Origin: WHSW01 sp963740055
Lineage (GTDB): Bacteria > Actinomycetota > Thermoleophilia > Solirubrobacterales > 70-9
DNA: 64,000 nucleotides
Direction: 5' to 3'
Assembly (NCBI GenBank): GCA_963740055.1
Contig: CAVUCL010000001.1
Coordinates: forward strand, 186,001 to 250,000
In this document: positions 17,038 to 25,396 of the stretch, piece by piece
Layout: each line of letters begins with the position of its first letter
How positions within the stretch are numbered: the first letter of the stretch is position 1
Notes under the pieces: generated by a model
The model's input: only the letters and a program-made list of their open reading frames with translations
What the model was told of the DNA's origin: nothing
The model's database searches: none
Translations under genes and position numbers: made by a program

Positions 17038-18917
17038 GCGCCGTCCTGCGCCGGTCCGTCGACTCGCTCCAGATCCCGAACTACCGCCGCTACTTCGCGG
17101 GCCAGATCGTCTCGCTGAGCGGCAACTGGATGCAGATGGTCGCCGAGATGTGGCTGATCCTCGAGCTCACCGGCTCCGGGGTGGCGGTCGGCGTCACCTC
17201 GGCGCTCCAGTTCCTGCCGATCCTGCTCTTCGGCGCCTGGGGCGGCGTCCTCGCCGACCGCTGGCTGAAGCGCAACCTGCTCGTCGTCACCCAGGCTGCG
17301 ATGGCCGTCCCGGCCCTCGCCCTCTGGGGCCTGACCGCGACCGGCGCGGTCGAGCCGTGGATGGTGTTCGCGCTCGTCTTCGTCCGGGGCTCGATCAACT
17401 CGATCGACAACCCGACCCGCCAGAGCTTCGTGATCGAGATGGTCGGTACCGACCGGGTCGTGAACGCGGTCGGCCTCAACAGCGTCCTGATCCACTCGGC
17501 GCGCATCTTCGGCCCCGCCGGCGCCGGGATCCTGATCGCGACCGTCGGCGTCGCACCCTGCTTCTTGATCAACAGCGCCACGTTCGTGGCGATGATCGTC
17601 GCCCTGCGCCGAATGGACCCGGCCCGACTCGAAACCCCGCGGCGCCCCGACTCCGACGCCGAGCTCGGCGTCGGCGCGGCGCTTCGCTACGTCCGCTCGC
17701 AGCCACGACTGCTGATCCCGATGGCGATGATGGCGGTCGTCGGCACCCTCGCGTTCAACTTCCAGGTGCTGCTGCCGCTGCTCGGCCGGTTCACCTTCGA
17801 CGGCGGCGCCGAGGCCTACACCGCGCTCGCGGTCGCGATGGCGATCGGCTCGGTCGCCGGAGCGCTGGCGACCGGAGCGCGAGGCCGGGTCAGCGAGCGG
17901 ATGATGGTCGGCGCCGGGGCGGCCTTCGGGATCGCCGCCGGGCTCGCCGCGCTCGCTCCGTCGCTGCCGCTGGCGCTCGCCGCCTTCGTCCCGCTCGGCG
18001 CCGCCAGCGTCACCTTCGCCGCCGGGATCAACTCGACCCTGCAGCTCGAGGCGAGCCCGCAGATGCGCGGGCGGGTGATGGCCCTGTACTCGGTCGTCTT
18101 CCTCGGCTCGACCCCGATCGGGGGGCCGCTGGTCGGCTGGCTCTCGGAGGTCGCGGGCCCGCGCGCCGGGCTCGCGCTCGGCGCGATCGCCGCACTCGGC
18201 GCCGCGGCCGGCGGCTGGTATGCGTTCGCGCGCCGGCGCGGCGAGCCGGCGACCCTGGCCGCGTTCGCCGGACCGGCGGTTGAGCGGCTCGCCCCGGCGA
18301 TCTCAGGCGGCACCCGCCGGGGGCGGCGGGGGCGGCTTCGCCGACGGGGCGCGGTCTCGATAGAGGCCGGGTGTGCGGATCAGCCGCAGCGGCTGGAACG
18401 CCGGCGAGGGCTCGACGTAGAAGCGCACCCCGTCGCGGTCCTCGATCGCGGTGACCGCGGCCTCGCGACCGCGCCAGGCGAGCGCGACACAGATCGCGTA
18501 GCCGGCGCCGATGACGGCGATCTGCGGCATCACCCAGCCGAGTCCGCCGACGACGAGCGCGAACAGGCCGATCGGCCAGAGCCGGGTGAGCGCGATCGTC
18601 GCCGGGCTCTCGGACGGCAGGCTGGTCGCGGTCCGGGCGCCGGCGAGCACGCTGCCGATCGCGTCCGCGGTTCGCTCCGGGCGCCCGAGGAAGAGCCCGA
18701 TCACGGCGGCAAGCAGCCACCAGCCCGCGGCAACGGCGAGCGCGAGCTCGTCGGCCTCGCGGTCGGCGACCAGGGCGCTGACCACCCCGAGCGCGGTCGC
18801 GACGCCGGCGACCAGCAGGACGGTGCTTCGCAGGAGGTCGGCGAACAGCATCAGAGGCGGCGCAGCAGGTCGGCGAAGCCCTCGGTGCCCGAGACGACGA
18901 GGTCGGCCTCGCGCTGA
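17034..18917 (+). CDS. MFS transporter (reliable part 17034-~18300)
   Basis: The first ~410 residues are a 12-helix major facilitator of the enterobactin-exporter/MFS_3 type (YFAGQIVSLSGNWMQMVAEM, LADRWLKRN, family motif DNPTRQSFV). It is translationally coupled to the MarR gene (GTGA overlap), suggesting drug or metabolite export. After the last helix (AFARRRGEPATLAAF) the frame stays open for another ~200 codons across two convergent genes, giving an implausible Arg/Asp/Gly-rich tail. The true end is probably near 18281-18363, where stops lie in the other two frames; a one-base error could hide it. Confidence 0.85.
   Translation: MSAVLRRSVDSLQIPNYRRYFAGQIVSLSGNWMQMVAEMWLILELTGSGVAVGVTSALQFLPILLFGAWGGVLADRWLKRNLLVVTQAAMAVPALALWGLTATGAVEPWMVFALVFVRGSINSIDNPTRQSFVIEMVGTDRVVNAVGLNSVLIHSARIFGPAGAGILIATVGVAPCFLINSATFVAMIVALRRMDPARLETPRRPDSDAELGVGAALRYVRSQPRLLIPMAMMAVVGTLAFNFQVLLPLLGRFTFDGGAEAYTALAVAMAIGSVAGALATGARGRVSERMMVGAGAAFGIAAGLAALAPSLPLALAAFVPLGAASVTFAAGINSTLQLEASPQMRGRVMALYSVVFLGSTPIGGPLVGWLSEVAGPRAGLALGAIAALGAAAGGWYAFARRRGEPATLAAFAGPAVERLAPAISGGTRRGRRGRLRRRGAVSIEAGCADQPQRLERRRGLDVEAHPVAVLDRGDRGLATAPGERDTDRVAGADDGDLRHHPAESADDEREQADRPEPGERDRRRALGRQAGRGPGAGEHAADRVRGSLRAPEEEPDHGGKQPPARGNGERELVGLAVGDQGADHPERGRDAGDQQDGASQEVGEQHQRRRSRSAKPSVPETTRSASR
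18303..18851 (-). CDS. membrane protein of unknown function
   Basis: 182 residues. Hydrophobic segments fall near residues 7-27, 38-53 and 92-125, followed by a soluble C-terminal tail ending in a proline run. The start (ATG 18851) overlaps the stop of the trehalose-phosphatase gene as TGATG, so it is coupled to it. No family recognised. It lies antisense to the doubtful extension of the MFS gene, and its own codon pattern and membrane profile favour it as the real gene there. Confidence 0.7.
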   Translation of the reverse strand: MLFADLLRSTVLLVAGVATALGVVSALVADREADELALAVAAGWWLLAAVIGLFLGRPERTADAIGSVLAGARTATSLPSESPATIALTRLWPIGLFALVVGGLGWVMPQIAVIGAGYAICVALAWRGREAAVTAIEDRDGVRFYVEPSPAFQPLRLIRTPGLYRDRAPSAKPPPPPPAGAA

Positions 18918-19648
18918 ATCTCGGGCGGTCCCTCCTCGGAGGCGATCGCGATGCAGACGGCGTGCTCGAGCGCGCCGTCGGCGACGAGCGCGCGCAGGGC
19001 CGCGAACGCGTCGCGGTCGGTCTGGTCGTCGCCGCCGAAGAGCGCCGTGCCGACGCCCGCCGACTCGACCAGCCTCCGCGCCGCGACCCCCTTGTGGACC
19101 TCGGCCAGCGGCCGCAGCTCCAAGACCATGCGGCCGAAGTGCGCGATCAGCCCCTCGCGGACGGCGAGCTCGCCGACCTCGCGCGCGCGCTGCTCGGCGG
19201 TCGTGGCATCGATCGCCGCGCGCCAGTGGATCGCCTGGATCGGGCCCTTGTCCTCGAGCCGCAGGCCGACGCTCTCGAGCCGGTGCCAGTCGAGGCGCGC
19301 GACGAAACCCGCCGCGGCGGCGCCGCGACGACCGAGGGCGGCATCGAGTCGCGGCTCGGACTCGCCCGGGCCGAGCAGCTCGAGCCCGTGGTTGCCGGCG
19401 TAGGTGAGCTCGTCGAGGCCGACCATCCTGCGCGCGGCGCTTGCGCGCCGGCCGCTGACGCAGCCGACGAGGCGGTAGCGAAGCGCGAGCGAGCGCAGCA
19501 GGGCGCGCGTCTCGACCGGGACGGTCGCCGCCCCCGGATCGGTGACGATCGGCGCCAGGGTGCCGTCGATGTCGCAGAGGATCGCCGCCGAGGCGGGTTC
19601 GGCGCTCAGCGGCGCGAGCAGCTGCTCGGCGTCGGCGGTCGGCGACAT
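18851..19648 (-). CDS. otsB: trehalose-6-phosphate phosphatase
   Basis: 265 residues. A HAD-fold phosphatase with motif I CDIDGTLAP (nucleophile D26, acid D28), VSGRR, and the late motif FGGDDQTDRDAF. It matches OtsB, which dephosphorylates trehalose-6-phosphate to trehalose, an osmoprotectant. The synthase otsA is not within the window. It is the first gene of a two-gene unit with the membrane protein, and its start codon lies only 19 bases from the divergent TauE-like gene. Confidence 0.88.
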   Translation of the reverse strand: MSPTADAEQLLAPLSAEPASAAILCDIDGTLAPIVTDPGAATVPVETRALLRSLALRYRLVGCVSGRRASAARRMVGLDELTYAGNHGLELLGPGESEPRLDAALGRRGAAAAGFVARLDWHRLESVGLRLEDKGPIQAIHWRAAIDATTAEQRAREVGELAVREGLIAHFGRMVLELRPLAEVHKGVAARRLVESAGVGTALFGGDDQTDRDAFAALRALVADGALEHAVCIAIASEEGPPEIQREADLVVSGTEGFADLLRRL

Positions 19649-19667
19649 TGGATCTAGTATCGCCGCC
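19649..19667. promoter_or_regulatory. 19-bp bidirectional leaderless promoter
   Basis: The whole gap between two divergent start codons is 19 bases. Plus-strand TAGTAT (19655-19660) is seven bases before GTG 19668. On the minus strand GATACT (19656-19661) is seven bases before ATG 19648. The -10 boxes overlap almost completely around a central CTAG-like core. Confidence 0.5.
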
Positions 19668-20030
19668 GTGTCGGGCGACCGGAGGCTGAAGCTGGTTGCG
19701 ATCGCGACCGCCGCGGGTGCCTTCAGCGCCCTCTTCGGCGTCGGCGGCGGAACCGTGATCGTGCCGCTGCTGATCGGGTGGCTCGCCTACGGCGAGCGCG
19801 AGGCGACCGGGACCAGCCTGCTCGCGATCGCGGTGATCGGCGCCCTGGCGGCGATCGGGCAGGCGCTGTACGGCAACGTCGACCTGCTCGGGGGCCTGCT
19901 CGTCGGCGCGCCGGCGGTCGGCGGCGTGGTCGCCGGGGCGGCGCTCCAGCAGCGGATCTCCGAGCGCGCGATCGGGCTCCTGTTCGCCGCCCTGCTGACG
20001 ATCGTCGCGATCCGCTTCCTGATCGGCTGA
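19668..20030 (+). CDS. TauE/SafE-like transporter, N-terminal half
   Basis: 120 residues with about four membrane helices and the TauE/SafE signature FSALFGVGGGTVIVPLL. Usual members are ~250 residues and contain two such repeats; this gene encodes one. The partner half follows with a TGATG overlap (20028-20032), so the two products are likely made together and pair in the membrane. Family members export sulfite or organosulfonates. The transcript appears leaderless, with TAGTAT seven bases before GTG 19668. Confidence 0.82.
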   Translation: MSGDRRLKLVAIATAAGAFSALFGVGGGTVIVPLLIGWLAYGEREATGTSLLAIAVIGALAAIGQALYGNVDLLGGLLVGAPAVGGVVAGAALQQRISERAIGLLFAALLTIVAIRFLIG

Positions 20031-20407
20031 TGGAGTACGTGGCCGCGGCAGCGCTCGGGTTCGCCGGCGGCGCCGTCGGCGGTCTGCTCGGGGTCGGCGG
20101 CGGGATCCTGTTCGTGCCCGCGCTGGCGATCTTCCTCGACGAGCCCCAGCTTCGGGCCGAGGCGACATCGCTGGTCGCGATCGTCCCGGTGGCGCTCGTC
20201 GGCGCCTGGCGCCAGCACGGCTACGGCAACGTCCGCGTCCGCGACGGGCTGATCGTCGGCGCGCTCTCGCCGCTCGGAGTGCTCGCCGGCGTCGTGGTCG
20301 CGAACTCCGTCTCCGAGCGCGCGCTCGAGCTCGGCTTCGCCGGGCTCCTGCTGCTCGTCGCCGGGCAGCTGGTCGCGCGCGCCCTGCGCCCGGTGCCGAG
20401 TTCCTAG
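20030..20407 (+). CDS. TauE/SafE-like transporter, C-terminal half
   Basis: 125 residues, again about four helices, with the matching repeat signature GGAVGGLLGVGGGILFVPAL followed by AEATSLVAI. It is coupled to the preceding half-gene by TGATG. The stop of the first gene and start of the second are clean and both halves have complete repeats, so this looks like a genuine split rather than a frameshift. Its TAG overlaps the stop of the convergent HD gene, sharing CTAG at 20404-20407. Confidence 0.82.
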   Translation: MEYVAAAALGFAGGAVGGLLGVGGGILFVPALAIFLDEPQLRAEATSLVAIVPVALVGAWRQHGYGNVRVRDGLIVGALSPLGVLAGVVVANSVSERALELGFAGLLLLVAGQLVARALRPVPSS

Positions 20408-21306
20408 AGACGCCCGCCCTCGAGCGCCCCCTTGACCGAGGCGTCGAGAGCGTTGAGCCGGTACAGCGCCAGCGCCTCCGGGGTCGCGAAGCCGCGGGCG
20501 GCCGACTGCGAGCGACCGGGGCCGGAGTCGGGCCCGTGGTGGGAGAGGACGCAGTTGAGCAGCGCCAGGCGGCGCTCGGCCTCGAGCCCGCCGGCCGCGG
20601 CGCCGATCGCCTCGGCACCGATCGCCAGGTGGCCGAGCATCCGGCCCTCGGCGCTGATCTCGAACTGAGCCCCGTACTCGAACTCGCGCGCCTTGCCGAC
20701 GTCGTGGAGGATCGCCGCAGCCATCAGCAGGTCCGAGTCGAGCCGCGGATGGAGCTGGCAGAGCTCGCCGACGAGGGTGGCGACCGCGACCGTGTGCTCG
20801 AGCGTGCCGCCGAGGTAGGCGTGGTGACCGCTGCGAGTGCAGGGCGCGCGGCGAAAGTCCTCGGCGAGCGGGCCGCCGAGAATCACCGCCTCGACCACGG
20901 CTCGGAGGCCGGGGTCGTGGATCTCGCGGATCAGGTGCTCGAGGAAGCCCTCGAGCTCGGCGACCGAGCGGTAGGCGGCGGGCAGGAAGGCGCCCGGGTC
21001 GTAGCTGCCGGGCTCGAGCCGGCGGACGTCGTCGAGCTCGGCGGCGAGCTCGCCCCGGTAGCGATCGACCTTGCCACGCGCGATCACGGCGTCGCCGGCG
21101 TCGAAGCGCAGGCCGATCCGATCGGCGTCGCGGAACACGCGCGCGGCGATCGTGCCGCTGCGGTCGCGCAGCCGCAGCGAGAGATAGGTCGAGCCGTTGC
21201 GGGCGGTGAGTCGCTCCTTCGCCAGGCACGCGTAGCGGCCCTCGAAGCGCTGCCCCGCGTGCAGCTCGGCGACCTCCGGATGGATCTGCGCGACCGCGGC
21301 TTCCAC
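20404..21306 (-). CDS. OB-fold / HD-domain phosphohydrolase (YhaM-like)
   Basis: 300 residues. The N-terminal ~90 form an OB-fold nucleic-acid binding domain (YLSLRLRDRSGTIAARVF). The HD domain carries GTLEHTVAVATLVGELC and AAAILHDVGKAREF, with metal-binding His/Asp, and a later LSHHG. The architecture matches YhaM/CBF1-type 3'-5' exoribonucleases. Start GTG 21306 has a weak GGAG two bases away. A second gene of the same architecture lies at 58.6 kb. Confidence 0.85.
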   Translation of the reverse strand: MEAAVAQIHPEVAELHAGQRFEGRYACLAKERLTARNGSTYLSLRLRDRSGTIAARVFRDADRIGLRFDAGDAVIARGKVDRYRGELAAELDDVRRLEPGSYDPGAFLPAAYRSVAELEGFLEHLIREIHDPGLRAVVEAVILGGPLAEDFRRAPCTRSGHHAYLGGTLEHTVAVATLVGELCQLHPRLDSDLLMAAAILHDVGKAREFEYGAQFEISAEGRMLGHLAIGAEAIGAAAGGLEAERRLALLNCVLSHHGPDSGPGRSQSAARGFATPEALALYRLNALDASVKGALEGGRL

Positions 21307-21364
21307 AGCTCCATCTTGACCGCGCGATCGGACCTGATCGGTGCCCCGGACACGGGTCGCGCTG

Positions 21365-21370
21365 TAGGCT
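21365..21370 (+). promoter_or_regulatory. -10 box of a leaderless promoter for the PAC2 gene
   Basis: TAGGCT is followed by six bases and then GTG 21377. No ribosome site is present. Confidence 0.45.
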
Positions 21371-21376
21371 CGAAGG

Positions 21377-22264
21377 GTGGACGCATTGCAGTGGTTGGGG
21401 GAGCCGCGCGCGCTCCGTTCGCCGATCCTGGTGGCGGCGTTCGCGGGCTGGAACGACGCTGCGAGCGCGGCGACTACGGCGCTCGACGCGATCGCGGGCT
21501 CGCTCGGCGCGGAGCCGCTCGCCGAGCTCGATCCGGAGGACTTCTACGACTTCCAGGTGACGCGGCCGACGATCCGCATGACCGAGGGCCAGACGCGCGA
21601 GGTGGACTGGCCGCAGAACACGGTCTCCGCGGCGCCGGCGCCGAATGCCGAGCGCGACCTCGTGCTCGTCTCGGGGATCGAGCCGAACACGCGCTGGCGC
21701 ACGTTCGCGAGCGCGGTGCTCGAGGCCGCGGAGCGCCTCGAGGTCGAGATGGTGATCACGCTCGGCGCCCTACTCGCCGACGTCGCCCACACCCGCGCGG
21801 TCCCGATCACCGGCCTCGCCTCGGATCCCGAGCTGGTCGAGCGCCTCGACCTGAGCCGCTCCAGCTACGAGGGCCCGACCGGGATCGTCGGCATCGTCCA
21901 CGACGCCTGCCGCCGGCGCGGGATGACCTCGGCCAGTCTCTGGGCCGCCGTCCCCCACTACGTCGCCGCGGTCCCGAACCCGAAGGCGGCGCTGGCGCTG
22001 CTGCGCCGGCTCGAGGGCTTCACCGGGATCGCGATCGAGGCCTCCGAGCTCGAGCAGGAGATGGACCGCTTCGAGACCCAGGTCGACCGCGCGGTCGCCT
22101 CGAACCCCGAGATCGAGGAGCTGGTCCGGCGGCTCGAGTCCGAGCAGGACTCGGTCGAGGCCGAGGACGGACCCGACGAGGTCCCCTCCGGCGACGCGAT
22201 CGCGCGCGACTTCCAGCGCTTCCTGCGCCAGCAGTCGGACCCCGAGAACCCGGCGCCGCAGTAG
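21377..22264 (+). CDS. PAC2 family protein
   Basis: 295 residues. The PAC2 (proteasome-assembly-chaperone-like) fold shows in ILVAAFAGWNDAASAATTAL, ERDLVLVSGIEPNTRW, MVITLGALLADVAHTRAVPITG and LWAAVPHYVAAVPNPKAALALL. Actinobacteria carry such proteins; the function outside eukaryotic proteasome assembly is not established. The acidic C-terminal tail is low complexity. It is convergent with the helicase-nuclease, four bases away. Confidence 0.9.
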   Translation: MDALQWLGEPRALRSPILVAAFAGWNDAASAATTALDAIAGSLGAEPLAELDPEDFYDFQVTRPTIRMTEGQTREVDWPQNTVSAAPAPNAERDLVLVSGIEPNTRWRTFASAVLEAAERLEVEMVITLGALLADVAHTRAVPITGLASDPELVERLDLSRSSYEGPTGIVGIVHDACRRRGMTSASLWAAVPHYVAAVPNPKAALALLRRLEGFTGIAIEASELEQEMDRFETQVDRAVASNPEIEELVRRLESEQDSVEAEDGPDEVPSGDAIARDFQRFLRQQSDPENPAPQ

Positions 22265-22268
22265 CGGC

Positions 22269-25200
22269 TCAGGCCTCCGACGCCGGGCAGATGAGCCGGT
22301 AGTCGCACCAGCTGCAGATCTCGTATGAGGGCCGCGGCTCGAAGTCCTGCTCGCTGATCCCGGCGGCGACCTCGAGCACGGTGCGCTCGACGCGCTCGGC
22401 GTCGTCGGGCTCGGCGGGGGCGGGCACGCGCTCGTCGGCGAGCACGTACCAGTAGCTGCCGAGCTCGGCGTCGATCTCCCATGCCTCGCGCGCACCGCGC
22501 CGGTAGAGCGCCAGCTGCACGTCGCCGGATAGCTTCGGGCCGGTGCCCGGGTCGCCGGTCTTGTAGTCGATCAGCTCGTAGCCGCCACCGGGGAGCCGGT
22601 CGACGCGGTCGACGCGTCCGCGCAGCGAGTGCTGGCCGATCGCGAAGCTGAAGTTGCGCTCGAGCCAGACCGGGCGCGACTCCGAGCGCGAGTGACGCTC
22701 CTCGTAGCGCGCCAGCGCCGCCACCGCCCGGTCGCGGTATTGGAGCTCGTCGTCGGAGGCGCCGAAGCCCTGGCGCCGCCAGCCCGCCTCGAACAGCCCG
22801 AGCAGGCGGTCGAGGCTGCCCGCGTCGGCGGCCAGCGGCTGCTCCGCCGCGGCCGCGGCGCGCATCTCCTCGGCGTGGAAGCGCTCGAGCACCGTGTGGA
22901 TCAGGATCCCGAAGCGCTGGTTGATCGTCGGCTCCTGCGGGATCGCGAACACGCGCGCGAACTTGTACTTCAGCGGGCAGGTGCGATAGAGGTCGATGTC
23001 GGAGGCCGAGAGCGCCAGCCCGCCCTTGCGGCGGGGCAGGAACTGCTCCAGCGAGGGCTCTCTGCGCGAGACCACCTGGGCGCGACGGGTCTCGCGCTCG
23101 CGCTCCTCGCCGAGCACGTACTCGTCCAGCGACGAGGTCTCGATCGCAGCCCGCTGCTCGGGCGAGGCGACCCGGCCGAGGAGCTCGTTGATCGCCGCGA
23201 TCGCCTCGGGCGCCGGCTCGGCGACCGGGCTCTGGATCAGCGCCGCGAGCTTGACCAGCTCGAGATAGCGAGCGACCGCCGAGTTGACGTCGGCGGCGGT
23301 GTCGAGGCGCATCTCCGAGAGCGCCGAGCCCGCTCGCCAGGACGCCTCGAGCACCTCGTCGCGAAGCATCCGGTAGGTGGAGTGCAGACCCTCCGCGGGC
23401 CCGAAGAGCTCCTCCTCGTGGTACTCCTCGTCGCCGCCGTGGCGCTCGAACGCCGCCCGGTAGATCCGCGACGGCGCCGCGTTGGCCTCGCCCGGGCGCT
23501 CGGGCCAGGAGAGCACCAGCGCCCTGGTCGCCCGCGTCATCGCGACGTGGGCGAGCGACTCGCGCCGGGCGATCGTCAGCTCCTCGCCCGGAGCCGGCAG
23601 CGCCTCGCCGACGAGCGCGTCAGGGATCCAGGTGTCCTCCCAGGGCCGGGCATCGATCGCGCCGCTGCTCAGGCCGAGTAGGTAGACGTGGTCGAACTCG
23701 AGCCCCTTGACCTGGTCGGGCTCGGCGACCACGACCGAGCCGGCGAGCGGCAGCTCGGTGTCCTCGGCGCCGAGCTCGCCGGCATCGGCGACGGCGCTCA
23801 GGTGGCGGACGAAGTCCCGCACCGAGCCGCGCGGCTCGCGCCGCGCCCAGTCGGCGGCGAGCTCCGCGAGCCGCGAGAGGTTGACCAGCCGCTCGGCGGT
23901 CTCGGGGCTGGCGGCGAAGAGGCGATGGCGGCGCATCCCGACCCGCTCGATCAGCCTGCGAACGAAGACGTCGGCGCGCATCCGCTCGAGCGCGGTCTCG
24001 GCCGCCCGGTGCAGGCGCAGAAAGGCCTGAATCCGGTCGCGGGCCTCAGGTGGCAGCTGCGGGCTCTCGAGCGCCGCCTCGAGCGCCGAGACCATGTCGA
24101 GCTTGCGCCGGCGGGCGATCGTCGTCACCTTCGCGAGGTCGACCGAGCGCAGCTCCACCGGCGGGCGGGTCAGCGCCCGGACGACCGCGGCGGCGTCGCC
24201 GGGATCGGCGAGCATGCGCAGCCAGGCGAGGGCGTCGCGGACCTCGGGACGCTGGAAGAAGGCCGCGTCGCCGGCGAACCGAAACGGGACGCTGCGCTCC
24301 TCGAGCGCCGCCGCCGCGAGCCGCCCCTCGCGCCAGCCCGAGCCGGCGATCACGCAGATCCGCTCGGAGCGCACCTCGCCGCCGGCGAGCAGGTGCTCGA
24401 TCTCGCGCGCGACGGCCTGCGCCTGGGCGCGATCGTTCTCGCAGCGCCAGAAGCGCACCGACCCGGGGTCGCGCAACGGCGCCTCGAGCTCGACCTCGAC
24501 CGCGTCCGGATACTGGCGCCGAAGCGCCGCCTGCACCGCCTCGCCGGCGCCGCGAAAGCGTCGCGTCGCCTGCGCGGGGTCGCAGGCGAGGACGACGTTT
24601 CGATGCGGCGCCAGGGCCGCGAGCACGGTCCGGTGGGCGAGCCCGGCGTCCTCGAGCTCGTCGGCGAGCAGGTGGCGAAAGCGCGCCGAGACGGCCTCGG
24701 CGACGTCAGCGCGCTCGCGCAGCAGCTTCCCCAGCTCGAGCACCAGGTCGCCGGCATCGAGGCTGCCCGCCTCACGCAGGATCCGATCGTGGCGCGCGTA
24801 GAGGTCGGCGAACTCGATCTCGCGCTCGGCGCGCTCGCGCTCGCCGGCGCTCGCGGCGGCGCGCTCCTCGGCGACCGCCCACTCGCGCAGCGCAGCCGGA
24901 GCCACCGCCTCCGCCTTGAGCAGGTCGACCCGCCGCAGCAGCCGCGCCAGCAGGCCGGCCGGGTTGCCGCGAATCTCGTGGCGGCGCAGCGGCAGGTCGT
25001 CGACGCGGTCGAGCAGGATCGCGAGTCGGTCCGCGGCGCTCACGGTGGTGAAGAACGGATCGAGGCCGGCCTCGATCGAGTACTCGCGCAGGAGCGCCTC
25101 GGAGGCCTCCTCGTAGGTGCGGATCCAGAGCTCCTCGTGGGGGCGGTCGATCAGCGACTCGGCGCGGTCGCGCAGGGTCGATCGAGCCGCCCGCGAGCGG

Positions 25201-25373
25201 GTCAGGACGAGCACGTTCTCGGGCCGCTCGCCCGCGGCGACGAGCGCCGCGAGCCGCAGCGCCAGCGCCTCGGTCCGCCCCGTTCCGGCCGACCCGCCGA
25301 CGATCAGCGGACCGCCCGCGTGGGCGGCGATTCGCCGCTGGGCCTCGGTCTGCGGATCGCCGCTGGGAGCCAC
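22269..25373 (-). CDS. UvrD/AddB-like helicase-nuclease with altered Walker A
   Basis: 1034 residues: an SF1 helicase region followed by a C-terminal PD-(D/E)XK nuclease. Helicase motifs include LTRSRAARS (Ia), LLADELEDAG (II), CDPAQATRRFRGAG (III), VKGLEFDHVYLLGL (V) and VAMTRATRAL (VI). Motif I reads GGSAGTGRT, with Arg in place of the catalytic Lys. The nuclease has YELIDYKTGD, and four cysteines (TCPLKYKFA plus CSWCDYRLICP) suggest the AddB/AdnA-type iron-sulfur cluster. It resembles one subunit of AdnAB double-strand-break resection machines; no partner subunit is in the window. Start GTG 25373 is leaderless behind TAGACA. Confidence 0.88.
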   Translation of the reverse strand: MAPSGDPQTEAQRRIAAHAGGPLIVGGSAGTGRTEALALRLAALVAAGERPENVLVLTRSRAARSTLRDRAESLIDRPHEELWIRTYEEASEALLREYSIEAGLDPFFTTVSAADRLAILLDRVDDLPLRRHEIRGNPAGLLARLLRRVDLLKAEAVAPAALREWAVAEERAAASAGERERAEREIEFADLYARHDRILREAGSLDAGDLVLELGKLLRERADVAEAVSARFRHLLADELEDAGLAHRTVLAALAPHRNVVLACDPAQATRRFRGAGEAVQAALRRQYPDAVEVELEAPLRDPGSVRFWRCENDRAQAQAVAREIEHLLAGGEVRSERICVIAGSGWREGRLAAAALEERSVPFRFAGDAAFFQRPEVRDALAWLRMLADPGDAAAVVRALTRPPVELRSVDLAKVTTIARRRKLDMVSALEAALESPQLPPEARDRIQAFLRLHRAAETALERMRADVFVRRLIERVGMRRHRLFAASPETAERLVNLSRLAELAADWARREPRGSVRDFVRHLSAVADAGELGAEDTELPLAGSVVVAEPDQVKGLEFDHVYLLGLSSGAIDARPWEDTWIPDALVGEALPAPGEELTIARRESLAHVAMTRATRALVLSWPERPGEANAAPSRIYRAAFERHGGDEEYHEEELFGPAEGLHSTYRMLRDEVLEASWRAGSALSEMRLDTAADVNSAVARYLELVKLAALIQSPVAEPAPEAIAAINELLGRVASPEQRAAIETSSLDEYVLGEERERETRRAQVVSRREPSLEQFLPRRKGGLALSASDIDLYRTCPLKYKFARVFAIPQEPTINQRFGILIHTVLERFHAEEMRAAAAAEQPLAADAGSLDRLLGLFEAGWRRQGFGASDDELQYRDRAVAALARYEERHSRSESRPVWLERNFSFAIGQHSLRGRVDRVDRLPGGGYELIDYKTGDPGTGPKLSGDVQLALYRRGAREAWEIDAELGSYWYVLADERVPAPAEPDDAERVERTVLEVAAGISEQDFEPRPSYEICSWCDYRLICPASEA

Positions 25374-25380
25374 GACCGAC

Positions 25381-25390
25381 TGTCTAGCAT
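25381..25390. promoter_or_regulatory. overlapping divergent -10 boxes sharing CTAG
   Basis: Minus-strand TAGACA (25381-25386) is seven bases before the helicase GTG. Plus-strand TAGCAT (25385-25390) is six bases before the phosphatase ATG. The two boxes share the TA at 25385-25386 and the start codons are 23 bases apart. Confidence 0.5.
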
Positions 25391-25396
25391 GGCCCG

